DNA from: an uncultured Saprospiraceae bacterium
Lineage (GTDB): Bacteria > Bacteroidota > Bacteroidia > Chitinophagales > Saprospiraceae
Direction: 5' to 3'
Assembly (NCBI GenBank): GCA_938044055.1
Contig: CALIQO010000641.1
Coordinates: 1 to 6,820 of the forward strand
Length of the DNA: 6,820 bases
Shown: in pieces, positions 1 to 5,593 of the stretch
Position numbering within the stretch: position 1 is the stretch's first letter
Layout: every line of letters starts with the position of its first letter
Made by a program: the position numbers and the translations under genes
The notes under the pieces: generated by a model
Databases searched by the model: none
What the model saw: the letters and a program-made list of their open reading frames with translations, nothing else
What the model was told of the DNA's origin: nothing

Positions 1-838
1 CCGGTTTTATCCTTCCATCAACAGATGGTCCGACGCAAGAATTCTTATAATCTATGTCGCTGGCATTTTTATAATTGAATACATCTCCTACATTACCGAC
101 AGTCAATTCATTCTTAGAACAATTAGCCAAAGCCAAAGAACCATTGCCGCCGTTGCCTGCTGCTACTACTTCCAGGTGATAGGGATTGTTGTATGTCAAG
201 TCATCGAAGTAATAATGGTACGTTCCATTGGTCCGGATGACAGAGTGATTGGAAATCAAGGCACTCCCATACTGGTCTTCACCATGACCGACAACCGTTT
301 CGATATTAACTTCTGGAGCCATGCCTTTCAACTCAGATCCCATTGATTCGTTGCCACCTATAATTCCTGCTACCCAGGTAGGATGCAACGCTTCATACTC
401 ACCATGATCGGTAAGTCTGGAGATATTGCTGCCTTCATTAAAAAGGCTGTGATCCTGCCTCGGAGCACCCGCATCATCCAGAAGTATCGTAAGTCCTTTT
501 CCTGTCAGATCAAGGCTATTGTAGCCACCTGAATTGAGGCTTGCCGTATTAGTCGTTATAGCGGCATCTTCACTTAAAGTTTTAAAGTATACAGGCTTAT
601 TCTTTTCGTCTAGATGACTTAACTTTCCTACAATCTCACCTGCTTGATTCCTCAGGTAATAGTTGTGCCCTTTCTTTTTCGCTTCTTCCCTATTCAATAT
701 TTTAGTAAATGGGGACTTAATCTTTTTAGCTCCTGCTTCTCGATTTAATTTAGAAATAATGTTTTTAAAATCTTGGTTAGATTGAGCAGTTAAAAGTTGT
801 GCGGATAATATAATCCAGATAATAATGTTCCATTTCAT
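1..838 (-). CDS. S8 family (subtilisin-like) serine peptidase, N-terminal part, runs off left edge
   Basis: This is the first 279 codons of a secreted subtilase; the C-terminus is outside the window. The start is the ATG at 836-838, which begins a clean signal peptide (hydrophobic residues about 4-17, likely cleavage after LLTAQ near residue 19). Residues about 20-100 form a charged pro-region that I do not recognise as a standard I9 propeptide. The catalytic domain begins near residue 110. The Asp motif is ILLDDAG (D122 likely catalytic). The His motif is LHPTWVAGIIGG (H152). The oxyanion-hole Asn is N229 in VVAAGNGG. The GPSVDGRIKP segment at the window edge matches the conserved stretch that precedes the GTS-type serine motif in Bacteroidota subtilases. 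The catalytic Ser cannot be seen, and a C-terminal type IX sorting domain is possible but unseen. The family hydrolyses peptide bonds, here outside the cytoplasm. It is transcribed away from the glycosylhydrolase-like gene at 1204. No clear Shine-Dalgarno is present, and a strong inverted repeat lies 21 bases upstream of the start. Confidence 0.9.
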   Translation of the reverse strand, partial: MKWNIIIWIILSAQLLTAQSNQDFKNIISKLNREAGAKKIKSPFTKILNREEAKKKGHNYYLRNQAGEIVGKLSHLDEKNKPVYFKTLSEDAAITTNTASLNSGGYNSLDLTGKGLTILLDDAGAPRQDHSLFNEGSNISRLTDHGEYEALHPTWVAGIIGGNESMGSELKGMAPEVNIETVVGHGEDQYGSALISNHSVIRTNGTYHYYFDDLTYNNPYHLEVVAAGNGGNGSLALANCSKNELTVGNVGDVFNYKNASDIDYKNSCVGPSVDGRIKP

Positions 839-858
839 TGTAATCCATCTTTATGGTT

Positions 859-897
859 ATTGAAGAGAATTAACTCCAATCGTTAATTCTCTTCAAT
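859..897. repeat. Perfect 16-bp inverted repeat with 7-base loop in the peptidase leader
   Basis: The left arm ATTGAAGAGAATTAAC (859-874) is the exact reverse complement of the right arm (882-897), with loop TCCAATC at 875-881. The innermost loop edge and the next outer base pair do not match, so the repeat is sharply bounded. It ends 20 bases before the ATG of the minus-strand peptidase, so it would sit in that mRNA's leader or overlap its promoter. Neither side has a T-run, which argues against an intrinsic terminator. A dimeric regulator's operator or a leader hairpin controlling translation are both possible; the sequence does not decide between them. Confidence 0.85.
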
Positions 898-944
898 TAA
901 ATGCTGTTCCAAAAGCAATACAGTGAAGGAAGTCTTATGTAAAA

Positions 945-1125
945 TGCGTCTAATAAAATAAGGCTGAATAGAGGGGTCCGCTAAGCATTACAATTGCCAG
1001 CATAATCTTCTATCTACATGAAGGGTTCTCGATTGCGTCTAATAAAGTATGTCAACTATAAATAGTCAACTGAAGTTTTCGTCAAAATGTAAGTGAAAGG
1101 GTGTTTCTCGATTGCGTCAGCTAAG
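945..1125. repeat. Cluster of degenerate direct repeats
   Basis: TGCGTCTAATAAA occurs at 945-957 and again at 1034-1046. TTCTCGATTGCGTC occurs at 1026-1039 and again at 1105-1118; both of these copies are preceded by a GAAGGG or GAAAGGG block. GTCCGCTAAG at 976-985 matches GTCAGCTAAG at 1116-1125 at 9 of 10 bases. The copies therefore overlap as a mosaic: the 1034 copy joins the TTCTCGATTGCGTC half to the TAATAAA tail, and the 1114 copy joins it to an AGCTAAG tail. The spacing is about 89 and then 79 bases. This could be a decayed tandem duplication or a set of binding sites for one regulator. No flanking target duplication or transposon gene is seen. Confidence 0.55.
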
Positions 1126-1144
1126 TCATACTTTCTTAACTCTC

Positions 1145-1192
1145 GGTAAAGGTATTAAAAAAATCTTATAAATAAAATTTTAATACATTACC
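1145..1192 (+). promoter_or_regulatory. Composite AT-rich hairpin just upstream of the glycosylhydrolase-like gene
   Basis: GTATTAAAA (1152-1160) pairs perfectly with TTTTAATAC (1178-1186). The stem continues after a small internal loop (1150-1151 opposite 1187), with GGTAA (1145-1149) pairing to TTACC (1188-1192). That gives 14 pairs with a 17-base AT-rich loop. It ends 11 bases before the ATG at 1204, so it could affect initiation at that start or act as an operator at the promoter. Most pairs are A-T, so the RNA stem would be only moderately stable, and AT-rich DNA makes such pairing less surprising. Confidence 0.4.
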
Positions 1193-1203
1193 TTAGGTCT
1201 AGA

Positions 1204-2277
1204 ATGATGAACAGAAAGATAATCACTTTAAGCGTCTTCGTGACAATCATCCTCCTGTTTAACTGCCAGGTAGTTGACAAAGTTCCACAAAAACAGTTCT
1301 GGTGTTGGATTTCCGCTGGACAAATAGCAGATGTCGACTCTTCCATGCACCTTCTTCAGTCACAGGGCATTGATGGAATCTTACTCACCGGTTCTATAGA
1401 TAAGTACAATGAAATCATACCTATTGCCGAGAAATATGGAATAAGGGTACATGCATGGACATGGATTATGAATTCTACCCAGAGGGACACCTTGAAAAAA
1501 CATCCTGAATGGTTGAGTGTAAATCGGAATGGGCATTCTCTAAGCGATTCCATGGCTTATGTTCATTACTACAAGTTCATGTGTCCTGCTATACCTGAAG
1601 TAAGAAATTATATCTACAATCGGGTCACTCAATTGTGTCAAATCGATGGACTCGAAGCCATCAGTCTAGATTATCATAGATATGTAGATGTCATCCTCCC
1701 TGAAAAATTGTGGGATAAATATGGCATCGTTCAAGATATAGAATACCCAGAATGGGATTATGGTTACCACCCTGCTATGCTAGCGAAGTTCTCTGAAAAA
1801 CATGGGTATAATCCTCAAGAGAATACAGATCCGACCCAGGATTCATTATGGAGAAAATTCAGATATGATCAGATTTCAGAAATCGCTAGAGAGATTCAGA
1901 AAATTGCTCATGCCCACGGTAAGAAATTATCTGCGTCTCCCTTTCCTACTCCTACCCTAGCTATGCGTCATGTGCGACAAGAATGGAATACCTGGAACCT
2001 CGATATGGCATTTCCGATGGTATATAATGGTTTCTATGCTGAAGAAGGCCCTGACTGGTTGCAAGCTTGTATACTAGAAAACATAAATCATCCAGATCTC
2101 CAGCAAGTGGAGATGTATACTGGTTTATATGTTCCCGGTCATAGAGGGCAGGATTTCGATTTAAAGTCTGCTATAGATATCGCTTTCGCAAATGGAAGCG
2201 TAGGCGTAGCACTCTTTGACTATGGAACACTATCAGCCGATGAATGGAAAATGATTCGCGAATATCCTAGGAATTAA
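1204..2277 (+). CDS. GHL10-like (family-10-type) glycosylhydrolase-like lipoprotein
   Basis: This 357-residue protein is predicted to be an exported, lipid-anchored TIM-barrel protein related to the GHL10/DUF187 glycosylhydrolase-like group. The signal segment (residues 5-20) ends in a lipobox-like LLFNC, making C21 the probable lipidated residue. Family-like landmarks in order are GIDGILLTG (55-63), VHAWTWIMN (82-90), HPEWLSVNRNG (100-110), the strand GLEAISLDYHRY (149-160) with acidic D156 at a position conserved in this group, LWRKFRYDQI (215-224), KKLSASPFP (240-248), LDMAFPMVYNGFY (266-278) and a final strand GVALFDYG (334-341). The family is thought to act on polysaccharide or peptidoglycan-type glycans; the substrate cannot be read here, and no SusC/SusD pair, sulfatase or other carbohydrate enzyme is nearby. 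MM at the start makes 1204 or 1207 equally plausible, with no clear Shine-Dalgarno. The 3' end overlaps the convergent mqo by 4 bases. Confidence 0.75.
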   Translation: MMNRKIITLSVFVTIILLFNCQVVDKVPQKQFWCWISAGQIADVDSSMHLLQSQGIDGILLTGSIDKYNEIIPIAEKYGIRVHAWTWIMNSTQRDTLKKHPEWLSVNRNGHSLSDSMAYVHYYKFMCPAIPEVRNYIYNRVTQLCQIDGLEAISLDYHRYVDVILPEKLWDKYGIVQDIEYPEWDYGYHPAMLAKFSEKHGYNPQENTDPTQDSLWRKFRYDQISEIAREIQKIAHAHGKKLSASPFPTPTLAMRHVRQEWNTWNLDMAFPMVYNGFYAEEGPDWLQACILENINHPDLQQVEMYTGLYVPGHRGQDFDLKSAIDIAFANGSVGVALFDYGTLSADEWKMIREYPRN

Positions 2278-3788
2278 TTCTTCTGCCAAGATTCAGGACC
2301 ATCGGTTAACTTCAAGATAGCCGTAGTTCTTTCTCTAATTTCATGCAATAGATCGCCATCTTCAACCAAGGAATGTCCAAAGGATGGAATCATGGCCTTA
2401 AGGATATCTGTCCATTCTGCAGATGCAAAGTTTTCAGGAAAGCTTTTTTTCAAGACATCCATCATAATTGAAACGGATGTGGATGCCCCAGGTGACGCAC
2501 CTAACAATGCAGATAGACTTCCATCTTCTGATGCTACTACTTCTGTTCCGAACTTTAGAACTCCACCGCCGTCTGGATCTTTCTTTATAATCTGCACTCG
2601 CTGGCCAGCAATCTCTAATTCCCAATCCTCTATATTAGCTTCAGGGTAAAACAATTTTAAGAATTGGAACTTTTCTTCCTTGGATTGTCGTACTTGCTCA
2701 ATCAGATACTTGGTAAGATTCAAGTTATGCATTCCAGCCGAAAGTAAAGGCCAGATATTGTGCATCTCTACAGATAAGAATAAATCCCAGTAAGATCCAT
2801 TCTTTAAAAACTTAGTAGAAAACCCAGCATATGGTCCGAATAGTAAAGACCGCCGACCATCAATAATTCTTGTATCTAAGTGTGGTACCGACATCGGGGG
2901 CGAACCCACCGCCGCCTTCCCATAGACCTTAGCTTCATGCTGCTTTACAACATCCGGATTATTGCACCTCAGCCACTGCCCACTTACTGGAAATCCTCCA
3001 TATCCTCTTGATTCTGGAATATCAGATTTTTCTAACAACTTCAATGCACCTCCACCTGCTCCTATGAAAACAAAATCTGCATAGGCACTTTCTTTTTCAC
3101 CCGACTTTACATTTTTTACATCAATCTTCCACCAGCCTCCTTTCTGTCTATCTATATCCTGGATCTCTTGACCTAGATGAACGGTCACTCCATCACATTC
3201 TGATAACCATTCTATCATGCCTCTGGTGATCGCGCCGAAATTCACATCGGTTCCTAGGGCCATTCTGGTCATAGACATTTCCGCAGAAGGATCTCTGCCT
3301 TTCATAATAAGAGGTGCCCAATCTTTCATGGTTGATTTATCAGCTGTATAAATCATATCCTTAAATAGTGGATAAGCAGAAAGAGCGGCATACCTCTTTT
3401 CGAGGAAGGTAATGTTATCTTTTCCCCAGACAACAGACATATGGTCGATGTCATTAATAAATGATTTTTTAGGATCAAGATGTTGTTGCTCTTTCAGATA
3501 AGCCCAGAACTGCTTAGATATTTCGAATTGCTCTCCGATTTTAAGCGCCTTGCTGATGTCCACTTCGCCGTTCTCCCTGAGAGGTGTGTAATTCAATTCG
3601 CAGAATGAAGAGTGGCCTGTGCCAGCATTGTTCCACGCATCCGAACTTTCAGCGCCCACAGAATCTAAGCGCTCATAGATATCAATTTTGGAATCGGGTA
3701 GCAATTTTTTCAATAAGACACCCAGTGTTGCACTCATGATACCAGCACCGATGAGTACTATATTTTGCTTGCTTTCTGCTATGTTCAT
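2274..3788 (-). CDS. mqo: Malate:quinone oxidoreductase (EC 1.1.5.4)
   Basis: This FAD-dependent peripheral membrane enzyme oxidises malate to oxaloacetate and passes electrons to the quinone pool, serving both the citric acid cycle and the respiratory chain. At 504 residues it has the usual family length and looks complete. The N-terminal dinucleotide-binding motif is VLIGAGIMSATLGVLL (11-26, GxGxxS), followed by the family blocks YERLDSVGAESSDAWNNAG (38-56) and GHSSFCELNYTP (58-69). The middle contains MALGTDVNFGAITRGM (176-191) and FIGAGGGAL (241-249). The C-terminus carries AGQRVQIIKKD (394-404), FGTEVVASEDGSLSALLG (413-430) and ASPGAS (431-436). No signal peptide is present, as expected. 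The start at 3788 gives the canonical N-terminus. It lies 57 bases downstream of the thioredoxin-fold lipoprotein on the same strand, so co-transcription is possible; I see no terminator in that gap. Its stop is interlocked with that of the convergent gene. Confidence 0.97.
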   Translation of the reverse strand: MNIAESKQNIVLIGAGIMSATLGVLLKKLLPDSKIDIYERLDSVGAESSDAWNNAGTGHSSFCELNYTPLRENGEVDISKALKIGEQFEISKQFWAYLKEQQHLDPKKSFINDIDHMSVVWGKDNITFLEKRYAALSAYPLFKDMIYTADKSTMKDWAPLIMKGRDPSAEMSMTRMALGTDVNFGAITRGMIEWLSECDGVTVHLGQEIQDIDRQKGGWWKIDVKNVKSGEKESAYADFVFIGAGGGALKLLEKSDIPESRGYGGFPVSGQWLRCNNPDVVKQHEAKVYGKAAVGSPPMSVPHLDTRIIDGRRSLLFGPYAGFSTKFLKNGSYWDLFLSVEMHNIWPLLSAGMHNLNLTKYLIEQVRQSKEEKFQFLKLFYPEANIEDWELEIAGQRVQIIKKDPDGGGVLKFGTEVVASEDGSLSALLGASPGASTSVSIMMDVLKKSFPENFASAEWTDILKAMIPSFGHSLVEDGDLLHEIRERTTAILKLTDGPESWQKN

Positions 3789-3845
3789 GGTTCTTACAAT
3801 TGAATGATTGAAGCCTAGGAAAGAATATTTGCGTAAGCGATAACC

Positions 3846-5381
3846 TTAAATTTGTCTTCCAGCTTTATCTCTATCAATAATAGTAGTAATCTGATTGACA
3901 TTGAGATTCTTACCGATTATTTTTCTTTCTGGATTAAGCACATATATCTCGGGAGTATTGTCGACATAATACTTTCCATATATGGCCCGATTAGTAGGAT
4001 CGAAAACATTGATCCATGGCATTTTATATTTCTCTACAGTCTCGATCCATTTTTCTTTTTCCGTATTGACCGCAATGCTGTAAATATCTATACCCTTGTC
4101 ATCCCACTCGTTATGAAACTCAATCATCAAGGGCATCTCTTCTATACAATGATCGCAATCTGGATTCCACATAAACACAACTATATAGTCGTCTTTTAAG
4201 TCTGATATAGAGTATGGTTTTCCATCTGGACCATTAGCTGTAACATCTGGACCATCCTGACCAGTTAGTGATCCTGACATCTCATATGCGCGCAGCTGCA
4301 GAGCATACACTTGTGCAGAATCCGCCCAGTATGCGCGTTCATCTGTAAAGTAATTCTGAATCATATGTACGAAGACTGCTTCAGGATCCATCAAGGTAGT
4401 CTTTGTCGGTTCATACTTCAACGTAATCCAATTACTGAAATACTTGAAGTAATCATCGTAATTCAGAACCTGATCTACAAGTTCAGAAGCATACTTTCTT
4501 ATCGTATCCGGATTCTGCGGCATGAGCTCACCGAAGTACCGGTTTAACTTGTTGGTAATGACAGGGGTATATAGCAATCTATTATCTGCGAAATTTACAT
4601 TGTCCCAAAACTGAGATCGGTACTTTACTAAGTAACCTGGAGATAATGTCCCATCCGCTTCATAGATATAATCAAGGTCTGGATTCTGGCCAGCTTCCTT
4701 AAAAGCTGTAAACATGGATTCTGGCTCATCCTTAAACATATCTCTTAAGGTACTTGATCTTTTATCTCGCAATACCTTGTATGCCTCATTCGCTTCATTG
4801 TGTTCAGGGCTTCCCACCGTATATTGCTTAAACGATGTGGACACCGCTGTTAATTCTGGTTGTATTTCAGATTCAAATCGCAAGGCCTCATAAAACCGCT
4901 TGTTGTCAGCAGATCCCTCTACTACCATTGCTCCAGCAAGATCATTGACATCTGTTGTTATTGAAAATTGCTGATCTTGATCTATCAATAATTGGATACC
5001 CGTTTTCTGATCCGGAAACAATACATAAAACAACCCAGGCTTTACAGGTTCATCCAGTGAGAATTTTAATTCTTCTCCATTGATTTCTGATTCAGCTGCC
5101 TTGTAATACTGATCCGTGAATATGCCCATCAAGTAATACTTCCCTTGCGGTGCTCCCTTGATACTTACTTGCAGATCTAATGAACTCATCTTTCGATTCT
5201 CCTCAGGTGTCTTACTTACCCTATCCACAGAACCATTCTGAATCGAACCTCCAGATGATGATCCAGAACCTTCACTTTTACAAGATGAAAAGGCAGTCAT
5301 CAACGTCATCGCTGATAAAAGGAAGCAACTATATAGCACCGACTTAATCAGGCAATTTTTATACTTATACATTAAAGCCAT
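3846..5381 (-). CDS. DUF4369-type thioredoxin-like (TlpA/AhpC-TSA) lipoprotein
   Basis: This 511-residue exported lipoprotein has a C-terminal thiol-redox domain. The signal peptide (hydrophobic core about 14-30) ends in a lipobox, AFSSC, making C34 the probable lipidated residue, followed by a Ser/Gly-rich linker (35-50). Residues about 68-165 match the beta-rich DUF4369 pattern (ISIKG-like start, YYLMGIFTDQYY, FYVLF, LLIDQDQQFSITTD). Residues about 165-370 are mostly helical, like the middle region (DUF5106-like) of related Bacteroidota proteins. The thioredoxin fold (about 373-511) has the active site WNPDCDHC (C409, C412) and a cis-Pro at TP (P477), so both redox cysteines are present. 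The likely role is thiol-disulfide exchange in the periplasm or at the membrane; the partner is unknown. The start is uncertain between Met1 (5381) and Met4 (5372); no Shine-Dalgarno separates them. It may be co-transcribed with downstream mqo. Confidence 0.9.
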   Translation of the reverse strand: MALMYKYKNCLIKSVLYSCFLLSAMTLMTAFSSCKSEGSGSSSGGSIQNGSVDRVSKTPEENRKMSSLDLQVSIKGAPQGKYYLMGIFTDQYYKAAESEINGEELKFSLDEPVKPGLFYVLFPDQKTGIQLLIDQDQQFSITTDVNDLAGAMVVEGSADNKRFYEALRFESEIQPELTAVSTSFKQYTVGSPEHNEANEAYKVLRDKRSSTLRDMFKDEPESMFTAFKEAGQNPDLDYIYEADGTLSPGYLVKYRSQFWDNVNFADNRLLYTPVITNKLNRYFGELMPQNPDTIRKYASELVDQVLNYDDYFKYFSNWITLKYEPTKTTLMDPEAVFVHMIQNYFTDERAYWADSAQVYALQLRAYEMSGSLTGQDGPDVTANGPDGKPYSISDLKDDYIVVFMWNPDCDHCIEEMPLMIEFHNEWDDKGIDIYSIAVNTEKEKWIETVEKYKMPWINVFDPTNRAIYGKYYVDNTPEIYVLNPERKIIGKNLNVNQITTIIDRDKAGRQI

Positions 5382-5593
5382 TCTAGAAGATAATATTCTT
5401 AATGATTAAAATTCTGATCTAAATCCTTCCGTATGGACAAGATCACTTCATAGGTAAAAGTAACATCATATTATTAATTTATGCATGTATATAAGCTATT
5501 AACAATATAATTTCCACATTGGAAGTAAAAAAATCCTTTTCCGTGCAGCGCTTTAGGGTTAAACATTCTTTATATGTATATACACGTTAATAA
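5382..5593. promoter_or_regulatory. AT-rich divergent promoter region
   Basis: These 212 bases separate two divergent lipoprotein genes and should carry both promoters. I found no confident -33/-7 pair. Small symmetric elements are TTCCA-CAT-TGGAA at 5512-5524, the palindrome TGTATATACA at 5575-5584 lying ten bases before the plus-strand start, and a shared ATGTATATA at 5485-5493 and 5574-5582. All are short and lie in AT-rich DNA, so they are weak operator candidates. Confidence 0.45.

Larger units (their letters stand above)
839..1203. other. Divergent intergenic region with several repeats, no gene
   Basis: These 365 bases separate the start codons of two divergently transcribed genes and must contain both promoters. 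I found no protein-coding gene (the longest ATG reading frame I noticed is 13 codons, at 901-942) and no tRNA-like fold. I could not identify a convincing Bacteroidota promoter (TTTG near -33 with TAnnTTTG near -7) on either strand. The region holds a 16-bp perfect inverted repeat at 859-897, degenerate direct repeats between 945 and 1125, and an AT-rich hairpin at 1145-1192, each listed separately. Confidence 0.8.

Noticed and set aside
859..897. Inverted repeat read as an intrinsic terminator
   Set aside because: Neither side has a T-run, and it lies between two divergent starts, where no transcript is expected to end.
901..942. 13-codon ATG frame in the intergenic region
   Set aside because: It is too short, with no ribosome binding site or conservation evidence; it is expected by chance.
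945..1125. CRISPR array
   Set aside because: The repeats are few, degenerate and unequal in length, the gaps are 60-80 bases, and no cas gene is present.
1198..1206. Identical TCTAGAATG at the start codons at 1204 and, on the minus strand, at 5381
   Set aside because: Nine bases shared at two starts is suggestive but could be chance; the mqo, peptidase and 5594 starts lack it, so I do not call a translation signal.
2392..2649. 85-codon plus-strand frame and a 63-codon minus-strand frame inside mqo
   Set aside because: Both overlap conserved C-terminal Mqo motifs in other frames, so they are shadows of mqo.
3852..4199. 115-codon open frame on the plus strand
   Set aside because: It lies wholly antisense to the well-supported thioredoxin-fold lipoprotein, has no start context or recognisable domain, and its composition fits a complementary-strand shadow.
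5512..5524. TTCCA-CAT-TGGAA as a defined operator
   Set aside because: A 5-bp arm is too short to separate from chance in AT-rich DNA; it is only mentioned under the intergenic entry.
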